From: Zeugodacus cucurbitae
Lineage: Eukaryota; Arthropoda; Insecta; Diptera; Tephritidae
Assembly (NCBI RefSeq): GCF_028554725.1
Contig: NC_071670.1
Coordinates: 69,849,001 to 69,913,000 of the forward strand
Direction of reading: 5' to 3'
Length of the DNA stretch: 64,000 nucleotides
This document shows positions 1 to 12,384 of the stretch, one piece after another; position 1 is the stretch's first letter; each line of letters starts with the position of its first letter. The notes below the pieces were generated by a model. The model did no database searches. It was given only the letters and a program-made list of their open reading frames with translations, and had not been told where the DNA came from. A program made the position numbers and the translations under genes.

Positions 1-3000
1 TTATCATTCTGATTTTTATAGAACATCATCCTAAATTTAGGCAACAGTTTAAGTTTTGACCAAAAAATACACTTCGAGACTTAATTTAAACCAATTACAA
101 ACAAGATCTTTTTAACGGTAGCGGTGAAAATAAGAGAATTAATAATATAAAAAAATTTGCCAGATTATTAAACACTTCTTCATGTAATAATGGAACAGAG
201 TAAGATCATATATTACCGAAGAGTATTTATTTGTTTAAAATTTTCATTTCTCCACTTTCAACAAATAAATATATTTAAAATTTTATAAATTCAAATTAAA
301 ATCGAGCTTCACACAATCCGCTTTCAATCAACTCGCTTTACCGAGCATCGAAAATTGCATTCAAGTTTCCGGTTTGCCTTCATACATGCCAACAATCCAT
401 CGCATATATAGATATTCGAGTACAACGCTGGTAAATAAATACTTTCATTTCTTGCGCCGAGTATGACTTCAAGCGACACTGGCGGACAGTGACCTGCGGA
501 TATGGTTGCCAGCTCCTTTCGCCCTTGTGTATTGTCGTGCCTTTGCGCTGCCGCTACAGCGCCTGCAAGTATGCAGTGCACACAATTACATAATACGCTC
601 TTGTCACGGCGTTGTTGATGGCTGTCCGAATGCTATGTTGAGGCGGCGGTAGACTAGCTGCCTCCCGACCACTGGCACTTTACAGTCGAGTGCAAAGCAA
701 ATATTTGCAATTGCATTAATCAACTTAATGTCACGAGTGAAGGCGCTGCGGTGCGGTGACCGCTGAGATAAATGCACAGGCAAAGGAAAATGTGTTTGTC
801 ATTTGAGGATGAGAGGGAAATGAAGTAGTGTAAACTGCAATTTATTTAAATGCAGACAATGGATTAAAGTATAACGAAATAGTTGTAAAATAATGATAGT
901 ATATAAGAATGTCCTTGACTAAATTATGATGCGAGATAAAATTAAATAAATAACGAGATAAATATCATTGTAGTAGCTAGTTGGACTTGGCGCCGAAATG
1001 TAGTCAACATTGTTTCGCTAAACTGTTCATGTTTTATTCCAGGGCTCCATTTAAATTTTTGTATATTCCATTGTCGTTATTATTAAAAATCCGTCGCCAT
1101 ATTTTGATAGTTTTAAATTGATCCTTTTGCAAGCCGTCCAACCCATTAACCTGCCTGACCATGGCACACCTAATTGGCCGGCACCGCAGACAACTCAAAA
1201 GTTCGGACAATTAAAACTTTGCACGCCGCATTTGTACAATTTCACTGGAGTCAAACGGTTTCGGACAAACGCTCTGAAGCCTTGCAAAGTTTCTGGGCCT
1301 ACTTGAATACATACATATATATCCGTTAGTGAATGGCGAGTTGCTGCGCTTCTGCCTGCTTCACTCCTCTTTTTAATCTAAACCGGGTTATACCATTATT
1401 CGCCAGCTACTTTTTTGGGACAGTTTGCCACTCTCAACTCCAGCTACAGCTGCGTCGAATAGCCGCGATTTGGTCAGTTTTGGCTTTACACTAATTTTCA
1501 TTGTAGCTATGAGGAAAACTCCATTGAAGATAGTCTGAGTTATTCCTGAAACGAAGTGCGATTTTTCACGCCACCGAACGGGATTTAGCGGAGTAATAAT
1601 TTTTTTTGTTGTTGTTAATGTCTGCACATTAATACCATAATGAATGTGGTATATTTAACGCGCCCATTGCAGTTAAATACCTGGGATTAAAGGTTTAAAA
1701 AAACTCTAAGCCATTTTTAATTATTTTTTTATTTTTAACCATAAAGAGAAGCATTGTCAATATTAAAGCATCCAAAAGTTGTAAGTTAACAAAGTGTAGT
1801 CTACATCTACCCACATTACTAATGAAGCATGTTTTTCAATGCTTATTTTTAAAAGCAAAATGATCAAAAATAGAAAACAATATATACTAGCTTACGTAAA
1901 AGAATTATTGCCATTATTTAACTGCAACCAGTTTCAATGAGGAGTACTTTAGGTGTCAAACCCAATTACGAATTGTGACACAACTGAAGACAAACCCTAT
2001 CTAAAGCAATCGCCAATTGTCACACTCAATTGTAGGCATGACAGCGACATAAAGACAATCGGAAATAATAGATAGCCAAAGTAGTGTGTCGAAGAGTGTC
2101 AACGATGCCAACGCAACAGTCGTTTATTGACAGCGCCACGGTTGTTGGAAGGCGTTGCTCGACAAGGGTCTTAGCGACGCCTATAAGCGGTTAACACAAC
2201 AAACACGCTCCCACTTTTCTGGTTTACTGATTTTATATTCCACTTTGGCGATGACTAAACAATTTGCTTTCTCTCTAGTGTTTTCCATTGCCTTACACAT
2301 AAATATATTTACTAGAAAAGCTTTACTTCATGTTAGCCACATAAATTACTTTATCACTCGTTGAGTGAATTAATGAATGTCAACAGGAAAGAAAAGCAGA
2401 GGAAGAGAAGGAAGACAGAAAATATTGTGAATAAAAGAAACCATATTATTCAAGAGGAATTCTACTTATGTCCTTTAATATTTTAATTCCGAATGTATTG
2501 CGAGACGAAATTGTCGAAAGAAATCTTAGCTGTCATTTTGAGTCACAATATCCGGTGAGTTAAACCAAATAAACATGTTATACATTAATGCTGAGTAATA
2601 ACAGAAGCGATGACGTTGCTAAAAACAAACATTGAACTTGTTGCTGACTTAAGAGTTCGATATAAAATATATGGCGAAAGCAATTCACAATTAAATAAAT
2701 AAATAAATATTCAAAATTCGCTCTAAAATATAAGAATATGAGGAGTATACGACTCAAAATACACAGAGAATGGAATAATTTAAATTGTCTGTGTGAAATT
2801 AAATATAACATTTATAACCCCCGCCTACACTCCCTTTGCCAGTCTTTGTCTCGAGCGAAATATAGAAATAAATATGCATAAAAAGATCAAAGGTGAAGCC
2901 ACAAATGCGAAATAAAAAACGCAATTTACGAATTTTATGCAAACACACACTCACACACGCATACAATCGCACGTTGAAAAGAACACCACATTCGCAACTA

Positions 3001-4618
3001 AGCAAATAGAACCGGCATTTAAACGCCATCGATGCCCCGTTGTGTCCCTTAGGACTTTGGTGATGGTGTTCAAATAAATGGCGCTGAGCCGATTGTTGGC
3101 ATTTAAATGCTTTTCACACACTGTAAACTGCTTTAATCTGCAAATGCAACAACAATAACAATGAAAAACAATACCACAAAAGTAAACTATGAAATATCAA
3201 CAACAAAGTGGGTGGACAAACACACACACTAAGTGTTGCATACACATACGATGTATGTACGATGAGTCGGGCTTGAGTCCTGTGGGTGCAGAGTTGATAG
3301 GCAGCTGCATATGTAGGTGTGTATGTATTTTTATATAGAAGCTATATAATCTATTTATTATGAAATTTTTACCTTTTACTATGAACTTAAATGTAATGTA
3401 ATGCTTATCTGCATATTTATGTCAAAATTATTATAAAGAGATGTGCAAGGGACACGCAGAAGTCACATGACACGTTAAGAGATTGCAGATGAAATCTGTT
3501 TGATATTCGATAAATAGAGCTAGAACTATGTTTCACACATCATCAAATAATCGAAATAAAAATTAAACAAGGATCGAAAACGGCTTTTCACTAGCCGTAC
3601 ATATTCAACGCATAAATTACTAGGAGCATATCTGATAGATATTGAAATCTCTAGTCAATCTTAATGACTCTAAAATGACAAATTTATGTAATGACAAATG
3701 AGAAATATTATTTTGTTAAAATTTTTTACACCAATTCTATGGAAAATATTTGTCCAAGAAATTTACGGAAATACTATAATAATGAGATCAAAGTTTTGAC
3801 TACAATATTCATAAAATTTGACATAGGCAAAATCCCTTTTTAGAAAAGTATTTCTCAATAAAAAATAGTATCTCTAAACACAACTACACCCATTACAATG
3901 TGAAATATATCATTATTCCGACCTGCCCTAAACTGAATAGATTCATGAAGTTTGCTTATTCATACAGTTTCAACACAGAATAATGTAGCCACTAATCAGC
4001 CTAACTTCTAACTGGAGGCACAATTGCCTACACAATTTGGGCCATTCACAACTGAACTTATGCATCACTTCGCATACTTTTGTGGTTCAATCATTTTCTT
4101 CTCTTCTCCTCACCCGAGTTATTTACTAGTATTTATGCTCATTTATTTTCGTTTCGTCGTGCCGGCACGGATGTGGCATAAAGCAATACTCATATTAATA
4201 AAAATTAATTTCATTGCCGCAAAACACTTGTTTAGTTTGTTGAATGGCCGGACGCAGGCGGAATATTAAGCAGCAAGAATACACTCTCACACACACAATC
4301 TCTCTCATACAAACAACAAAGCAGGACCATTAAACAATAACTGAATGAACACTGACTTCGCTGAGAGTTGTCGTTGTTGCAGAGTCTTGTTTGGGATTGT
4401 GTTTTGCACAAAAGGAATTGCCTTCACTACAAAAGAAAGTAAACTGTTTATGCGTGCACCATGAGAGCTTCTACTTTGACTATATTTGTGTCTATGCATG
4501 TTTCTAGAAGAAAATTGAATTATTGGCTGTGCTGGAATTATTGTGCTGTGCGAGGAAGATTTGCATGAGGGCGGTATGTTCTGCTCAATTTTGAACTTTA
4601 CTAAGAGCAAATAATACT
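1..4618. other. AT-rich non-coding DNA
   Basis: I see no supportable gene here. The open frames are short, overlap on both strands and lack start context or splice signals. The stretch carries scattered homopolymer runs and a short CA-rich run near 2942-2962. It is probably intergenic or deep intronic DNA. Confidence 0.6.
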
Positions 4619-4695
4619 GTAGATCACCTGCGACTAGCTTTCAGCGTACAGACAGAGTGCCAATGGCCAGAATTGCTGCTCAGCTATCGAAGTGA

Positions 4696-4932
4696 ATGCT
4701 CATCTTCCTGAAAGAAGTGGCACTACGGAGCAGTCTATCAGCTGATATCTTCAGAGATCTGGTCCTTGACCCCAAACTCCTGGAAGAAGACTACTCCTCC
4801 AGTTTTCACTCTGAATTTAGAAGCATCGGGCTAGCGCCATATGGGCAGACTTTCAAATTCTCTTTATTATTACTACACATAACTCGAATTTTGAATTTTG
4901 CAGTGCCATCTAGGGCTGGACGATTTCCTTAG
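4696..4932 (+). CDS. unrecognised 78-codon ORF in a GC-richer patch
   Basis: An ATG with an in-frame TGA directly before it opens a 78-codon frame. The first 50 or so codons (to about 4850) have more G/C at third positions than the surrounding AT-rich DNA, and the predicted segment reads like a soluble acidic protein (for example SADIFRDLVLDPKLLEED). No family is recognised and no splice donor or poly(A) signal is obvious. It could be a real small exon, a decayed repeat ORF or chance. Confidence 0.15.
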   Translation: MLIFLKEVALRSSLSADIFRDLVLDPKLLEEDYSSSFHSEFRSIGLAPYGQTFKFSLLLLHITRILNFAVPSRAGRFP

Positions 4933-5249
4933 CCTTGTCTAGGTTTGAACTCGCTAAAAACCAAGCGGTAGTCGCGAACCCACAACACTCGGCAGAGATC
5001 AATTTAGCCGCTGTTACTCATGTTTGAAGTTTAATCCCACGAATTAATGCTTCATCGAAGTAAACAACTAGTCGCGAACTTCATTAATAAAACATTGTAG
5101 GCAAACTTCTGTTCTCAACGAACACACTCTCGCTCCTTCTGAAAAAAAAAACAGAAACCATTCTTAAATCTGGCGCTGCCACCCGCAAGCCGCTGTCGGA
5201 AACTGGGCTTCAGGGATTTGTTGGTTCTTCTTCCTTTCTGCCACGGCCG

Positions 5250-5255
5250 TCAGTT
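5250..5255 (+). promoter_or_regulatory. candidate initiator (TCAGTT) of a plus-strand gene
   Basis: TCAGTT matches the fly initiator consensus (TCAGTY). The putative +1 A is 5252. About 28 bases downstream the sequence CGTTG fits four of the five positions of a downstream promoter element. The ATG of the candidate exon 5303-5450 lies about 50 bases downstream. No TATA box is visible. This is inference from motif spacing only. Confidence 0.3.
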
Positions 5256-5302
5256 GTTCGAAGCGAGTTTTTAGTTGCCGTTGCCGCAGTATCCTACTCA
5301 CA

Positions 5303-5450
5303 ATGTCATTTTCCAACATTTGCTCCATTTACCACTTGTTTCGCAAACTTCTTCGGTTTCGGCGAAATAAAAATGCACAAATTTCAGTGTTACTCTTGCT
5401 TTGGCTTTTGCTGTTGTTGTTGTGCTCCGGCTTTCGTGTTGTGTGGCGTA
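5303..5450 (+). CDS. candidate first coding exon of a signal-anchor membrane protein
   Basis: The ATG sits in a good fly context (CACA before ATG). It opens 49 codons that end at a perfect GTAAGT donor at 5451, leaving one base of the next codon (phase 1). Residues 1-26 are basic and likely cytosolic (HLFRKLLRFRRNKNAQ). Residues 27-41 form a strongly hydrophobic helix (ISVLLLLWLLLLLLC), followed by CSGFRVVWR. This is the N-terminal layout of a type II single-pass protein such as many Golgi enzymes, but the family cannot be told from this exon. An initiator-like TCAGTT lies about 50 bases upstream. No matching phase-1 acceptor exon was found nearby, so the next exon may be far downstream or the frame may be chance. 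Confidence 0.4.
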
Positions 5451-7609
5451 GTAAGTAAGGTTCAATTTATTTTGGTATTTTTTCATTTGCGGAAGCTTAC
5501 AACTTCTCGCTTCGCCAATTTGTATTATGTGTGAGTAAGCAATATTTCAGTTCGAAGAAGAGGCGAGGCGAAATGCAACAACAACTGGGTGAATGAATGA
5601 GTGTAATGCTCATGAAATCAGTGTTGATGGTGCAGCGCAATAAAACTATTTACCACAAATGCAAAAACAAAAACAACAATAACTATTGTATTGGAATGTT
5701 ATAAATAGTCTGTGTGTTGTATTTGTTTTGGCAAGCACATGGGGTCTTAACGAAAAGCTTTAGCCCCCTCGTGTGTCTGAAATAGGTGCTTTTGTGCAGG
5801 AGCATTTCGATGCCCGCACGTACGAATAACAAATTAAGCATTTATTTAATTTTCCAATGCAACGCTGCAAAGGAAGCAGCGATTCTTCAAAAGCAGCGTT
5901 GCACTTCTTCCTTTCGTTCGCTGTGGCTTGATCTCTGTGTGTGTGGTTTGCGTGTGCATTTGCCACAGAGAAGGCAGTACATCTTCTTGTCACGCTCGCA
6001 ACCGCAGCAATTTAACTTAGCTGCATGAAGACACGGAAGAAGAGACCGTGGAGCTCGCTGGGTGCATAATGAATGACGAGTCAGACCACAATTTGCCAAA
6101 CCGAGTGCGGAGCGCAGTCGAAAGCGCGACTGCGACACCGCAAATATTTTGTTGCAAACGCCGCGAATTCTTTGGCCTCCTTCACTTGCAAAACTATGCA
6201 AAGCTCCGACCGCTCTTCCACAGTTCCACGGAGAAACTTCTCTATTATTTACTCACCTCGAGCGCTGCACTTTGATTGTGATTGCGTGCTGCTGCGCCGC
6301 TCGAAGTACAGTCAGGACTTGGCAAAGACCTGTAATGATTACGTCAACAGGGAGCGGCGGCGAAAATGTGAGCCGGGGCGCATGCAAAACCGCGCTGAAT
6401 TTGCGGTGCCGCTGTTTGCGTGTGTTGACATTTATTTATCTGCCTTATTCGCACGTGCAAATTTAATTTATTTCCCTTAGTTTGTATCATAGTTGTATAC
6501 AAAGTTTGGCGGCTCTTGTGGGAATGCGTGCAGAATTTAAGAAGAAGAGAGCAAATTCTTTTGTAACACAGGCGTTTATGAAATGACAAATCTTATATAT
6601 TTAAAAAGTCGCAAGAGTTCATATTGTAAATTGGGAAGACTTTTAATACACACACCATCAAATTGGTTATCACTATGAGAGGTTGCCAATAAACAATTGA
6701 GTAAAGAACTAACCCTGAAGCTTGAGGGAACATTACTGCGTGTCATAAGTCCATGATAATTTATTAGTTAAACCCGGATTTACTTCCTCATTAAACGTAC
6801 TCTTCGACGGCCAGTGAGTTTCTACTGTTCCTAAACCATAGCGCAACATTTCACGATCTGTGAAAAGAAATCATGGAGGCTGGATACAAATTGGAGTCAT
6901 AAACATACGACCATACTACGAAAATGGTATCGACAAATTTGGAAGATCGTTTTAATCAGTATATCATCTAGAAAGCAATCTCATCAACAACTGACACCAA
7001 ATGAAGTATTTTAAAACGCGGTACGGCTTCTCTTCTCATCACTGGAAACAGTCTATGAAACAAATTTTGATTAGAGTCTTTGTCTTAAGAGCACATGTGT
7101 ATAACTTTGAATTTAAACACAGAAATTAATGAGTAAGAGCAAATTAAATTACCAAGGCAACAAAACAGAACACGCAAAAGAAATAAATAGAAAAGGTGAC
7201 AGCTGTTGAACAAGAAAGCTTGAGGAATTCACCGTTGTTACTTCGAAAGTGTAATCAAAAGCGTACAAAAGCTCTAAAACCATCCACCAGGAAAGGAAAG
7301 GAATGGAAATAGGGTAAAAATGCTTGAGGAATACAAAAAACAAAGTTTTAAAGGTCTAAAACGAAAAGGATTTCTTAACAAAACATTTCACAGCCGTGGA
7401 TTTGGCACAAACTATGAAACCCATCTGTTTCAAGTCAAAGGAAATCAATTACAAATTCAAAATGCGACTATTCGTATCGGCTCAGTCGCGTTACTTACCA
7501 AAAACAGAACTCACCGTTATTGTAGTCATTTTTGCGCGCCTATGTTTCAATAGTCCCCGTAGATCCTTTGCACATCGTTCGTCGCCGATTATGACCGAAT
7601 GTCGAACAA
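5451..7609. other. no confident gene; GC-richer patch at 5760-6480
   Basis: If 5303-5450 is a real exon, this is its first intron. At 6073-6480 (plus) lies a 135-codon ATG-initiated frame with fairly GC-rich third positions but no recognisable domain. Two other frames are also open across the same patch, which suggests composition rather than coding. The rest is AT-rich with nothing seen. Confidence 0.5.
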
Positions 7610-7780
7610 ATGCCGCACAACAACAACAAAAGTTCTGTAACAAATACCTGGCAGCTGTTCGATTGCTGCATGCAGGTGTACGCGACCGAGCTTATGTTTG
7701 TAATCCCCAGCGTATATGCTGGTTTGCTGCTAGCCTACTTCAAGGCGTACCAGCAAGTCAATAGCGAGCGAACCACCGGA
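7610..7780 (+). CDS. possible membrane-protein exon, unrecognised
   Basis: Codons from about 7620 to 7780 are GC-rich at third positions. They encode a hydrophobic stretch (ELMFVIPSVYAGLLLAYFKA) followed by YQQVNSERTTGK, ending at AG|GTATAC, a possible donor. AG dinucleotides at about 7633 and 7653 could be acceptors. The frame would be a single membrane helix plus a polar tail. An overlapping frame (7396-7764) is also open. No family is recognised, and its phase does not follow the candidate exon at 5303-5450. Confidence 0.25.
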
Positions 7781-7979
7781 AAGGTATACAGCCAACACTC
7801 TGTGTTCCAAACCGTTCGCCTGGTTTGCGGCGCAGCCTCGATTGTTTTTATGCAAATTCATTTAATTTATAGCTGCGCTCGCCGCTTGTGTGCTGCTTTT
7901 ATGGCGGTTGCGAAAATAGAGAATCATGAAAATGATAAAGTTCCCAATGGTGGGCGCTGCCACGCCCGGTTGTGTTGAG

Positions 7980-10900
7980 TTGAGCAGCAAATTAGTTGAG
8001 TTGTTTGTTGTTTGTGCTCGGTTGTGGTTATGAGGCAGTCGGTTAGTATTCTCTGTATTTTGCGCAACTAATATAGATGATGTTGTTGTTGTTGTTGGAC
8101 AAAGTAAACCGCATGTCTGATTTGCATTTGCTGTGCAGCGCCACTGTATTTGACTTTTGACTAAATCTACTGAAAAGCAGCAGTTTGACTGAATTTTTTC
8201 ATTACCGCCGATTTTTTCATTGTTAGTGTAGTTGTTGTTTCTGTGGTGCTGTGAATGCACTTTAGCATGCAACCATCGTTATTTGAAGCACTACTATGTA
8301 GCCGATATTGATCAATTTATTTTGGCGACACGGCACTCAAGGCGAGTTAGACATGGCATGCGGCGAAAATGTTATTATTGGGTTTTAATTTTAGAATATC
8401 ACTTAGGGGAAGCGAGTTCTAATATTATAATACTGGAATATATGTATAACACTGTGTTTTATTAAAAGAAAAATATTTGAGACATATTTGTTACTTACAC
8501 TGTTCAACACTCGGCTGAACCCTATCTTAATGTTCAAATCTTTTGTTCTGAAATGCGCTGAAAGCGCTTAATGAACGTGTTGAGCTCCACAAGTTCAGTT
8601 TCTCTACCTTTAACACTACACAAAACTTCCCTTTCTTTCTGAGCTTAATTTAGACGATAAAAACGGAGATGCAAAGTCCGAATGATAAAAGAAATCGCAA
8701 TCAAAACAAAAACTCAGCAAAATAACCTAAAATTCGCAAAAATGTATGTGTGAGTTTGCGAATGGAGTGAGCAACAATGAAAGCCAAGCTGCTTTATCAG
8801 CAGGCGAGCACATAATGATAACTGACCCGGTGTTGCAGACATATGCGGGCGATTGGCAAACAATATGACCGTGCCACAGTGATAACACACGGCGAGGAGG
8901 GGACAGTCCAGCCGAACACAAAAGCCCGTTAAACGAAGTTTAACAAAAGAAATGTGCGATTATCAATATTGCCGCTGTGGAACTGTGTGTAGATATAGAT
9001 ATATATCTATATGAGGGCGCTCGCAAAAGTGCATTGTCGGCAATTATGTATATGCCTAGTGGCGCTAGGAGTTGTTACCCTCTCCGCTGGGGGGCATTTG
9101 CATGCAGGAGCTTCCGCGTTGCAACATATGAAAATTGTGTGCACAGTTCTCATTTCTTTTGTTGTATTTACGAGAGAGTTCATCAACTTAACCACACAAA
9201 GGACTTCCAAATTCAGTTGCGAATGTATTGGTTGGTGCAATAAATTTATGGTTCTGCTCTTGCCTTCTCGCTACTCATACAATTGTGTTGCATATGTGCG
9301 TGCACGACTCTCAGTCAACAAAAACTTGTCAGCCGTTGCAAGCTGCGCTGCATTGTAACAACAAGACGCCTCAGTATGTAGACTATTAATCAATAGTTGA
9401 ACTGTCTACCAACATGTGTTCATCGTCATGTCTGCTTTCGCCTGTTTCGTGTGCCTTATAAATTTTTACCATGATTATGACTGCGTGGAACGCAATAAAG
9501 TTAATAATTGTCTAATACATCCAGTGCAGGGTATGCTTTTATTCACCTCTCGTGGTGAAAGTAAAACAGACGCGAAGAAAAAGATCGATGAGCTTTCAAT
9601 TTAGGTTCGGTTAAGTTAAGGGGGTGATCCAAGAAATTCCACTTGAATAGATCTAGATTTCAAATTTGAATAACACAGATTCTCAAGAGCATCAAAGCGC
9701 TTTGAACTTGTTATCAAATTTGAAGGCGGTTCATATTCATATCCATATTAGACATATTTTTAAAGAATTTGTTCTCAATTAAAAACGTATAATTCTCATG
9801 AAATATTATTTAAAAACTTATGGAATTTCAATTCTTATAAATCTTGATATCACATTCCCTTGATTATATGAACTCGACTTAGCACAAAATTTTAGCTGCA
9901 TCGCAGACCAAAACTGTTTTCGAATTCTCCTACGTACTAACCATATAATTATTTCGGAATGTGTTGCTCTTTAGCTGCACAAAGATCCATATTTACAGTG
10001 AAGACATACAAATATAGTGTGTTCAGATATGTATAATGCAGGTAGTGGCATTTTAATAAATTACATTGCTGCCTGCCCGCGGACCAAGGCAAGCGAAGCA
10101 AGCCGCAGATAAGAGTTTGCAACAGTGAACGAACAAATGAAAAGTGGGAGCTTTTGCAAAGCTATTGTTTAGCTAACTGCTTTAAATAACAGTTATGTTA
10201 GTAAATAAGCAACTTTTATTCAGTTATTAGAGCATATACTCCCAACGCATGTGGCATGTTTGTTGAATATTCATGTGTTTTTGGACGCACATGCGAATAA
10301 TTGTTGCAGAATTTCGTGGCAGAAGCGGGGAGTGGGATTGATGTGTGATGAAAATAAATGAAGTAAGCAAACAAGAAAAGTGCGGAGAAGAATTCATTGT
10401 TGTTAGAAAGTCTCGAAAAACCTTGTATGTACTGTGTCACTGTGTTGGTGTGCTTTTCCACTTCAGAAAAACATAATTTTTTAAAGCTGATAGCTTTGTT
10501 TGAAGCAGCATTTAAGCGCATATAAGCACAATGGTAGTGTTGTTATCGTTGTCTTTTGCCAGAATTCTTAAGTGAGTGTTGTTTTTGTACGCATTTAAAT
10601 TATGCTTAAGTCATTAACAAATATTTTTTGAGCAAGAAAGCAGACAAACTTTGTGTATCTCCACGGCAGAAAGTCTGTTGAAGAAGTTTTAGTTGCAAGC
10701 ATAACAGGAAATAGGACAGCTTCTCACCAGCTCCACTCGAAAATGTTAATGTTTGAAAGGATTAGCAGTATTTGCGTTTACAAAGAACACTAACATACAT
10801 AGATGTTTTATTTCTAAGTAGACCAGATTGTTTCTAATGAAAATCTCGGTTTCCATATGTCTCTCGGTTCCCATAATTTACTGGTTAACTGTAGCACACT

Positions 10901-12384
10901 GATTTTGAAATAATTTAAAGCTCATACCAATAGTTCTAAATTATGGTTTCAATCATATAATAGATGGTTTTAGATCATAGAATAGCTTCCCTTCAACAAC
11001 CGAGTATTATATTACTCATACGCCCCGCCTACACATGAAATCCAGCGAAAATAAGCATGATTAGCAGTCTAATTGCAGATATCACGGGCTATCCCATAAC
11101 TGCCATTTGTCGCCGATGCATGACACATCATCCTTTGTCCGTGTGCGCAATGAGACAGGACAATGAGTGAAATTAATTAATGGTGCAAATGTCACACGCT
11201 CGATTGCTACTCCAGCGACGGAGAGAGACGGACTTGAATAAGTACCGAGAATGAGCTGGATAATTGACAGCGAAGCACAATGAATACTGATGAAGTGGCG
11301 CAATGGCATGAGGAAATTACTGCAAGTGGAAGTGAATGTGGAGTTGAGATCGTGGAACAACGGTGTATGGAAGGAATATGTATGTATATATTTGCGTTTA
11401 ATGAAGTTAATGTCAATTTAGTAAATGCTGAGTGTATATAAATTTGTGTTTTAATTTTGATTTGAAGTAATTTTTAAGAATACTTCATGCAATCACCAAA
11501 GCAATATCACATAATTTTTATGATTTGTGAGAATATAAATCAATATTTATGCCACTCACAGCAAGAAATTATGAAAAGTGACAACGTGCACCGCAAATAA
11601 GTTCCATTTGCTCATTAACTTCCACTCATAGACACCTACACAGACATCCACAAGGTCCATAACAGTTTGCGCAACAAACAGTATAATTAAAGTACTAATG
11701 GATACAAGACAACCGCTGGATGGATTCATGTCAAGTAGGAAAGCACGAGATAGCATCATAGACACCCTCTGGGTACGGATGGCAAACTCAAGACAACCGC
11801 AACGAGTTAGCAGAAAGGATACAGGGGATCGATTAACTATGTAAAGTATTGGTTAGGGAAGTGAAATGAAATGAAAAGGGAAATGAAGCAAAGTAATCCC
11901 TAAAGGCTATCCAGACACACACTTCTGCACTTTATTTATGTGAATCCACCAACTCATATCAATAACTATACAAACACACACACATCGCCACATAAGTGAA
12001 ACCGCATTAGCTCGTTTAGCGCGCTGACTCGCCCATTAATTAAAGTGCCGCTTACAAGAAAATTACACACCCCGAGCAATCATTGTGCGAAAAGGCCGTA
12101 TTGAATTCGGTCGAAAATAAGAAACGGCAAACAGAAATCACTGCTTTTTTTCTAACAATTAGAAAACAACCTACCTCTTACACACAAATGTTCCTTGTAT
12201 TATTTATGAATCACTAGTAAACATCAAACCTCATTCTAATATTTTGAATTATGCAAGAAAAATATAACACTCGAAAGCTGGAATAATTCGCTAACTCGAA
12301 CAGGTGTGGTTTTCATTAGTTCGGGTTTTCGCGAGTGCACTGTATGTATTTTAATATTTTCAATCTATTGCAACAACAACAATA
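7980..12384. other. no confident gene
   Basis: This is mostly AT-rich DNA with a (TTG)n run near 8083-8097 and a small GATA/TATC palindrome near 8995-9010. At 9011-9358 (plus) an ATG opens 115 codons. The first 30 residues could be a signal peptide (LCICLVALGVVTLSAGG) and several cysteines follow, but a minus-strand frame is equally open and no splice or poly(A) signal supports it. Confidence 0.5.

Noticed and set aside
6048..6480. Three overlapping plus ORFs in a GC-rich patch
   Set aside because: All three frames are open together, which is expected from base composition; no domain or gene signals.
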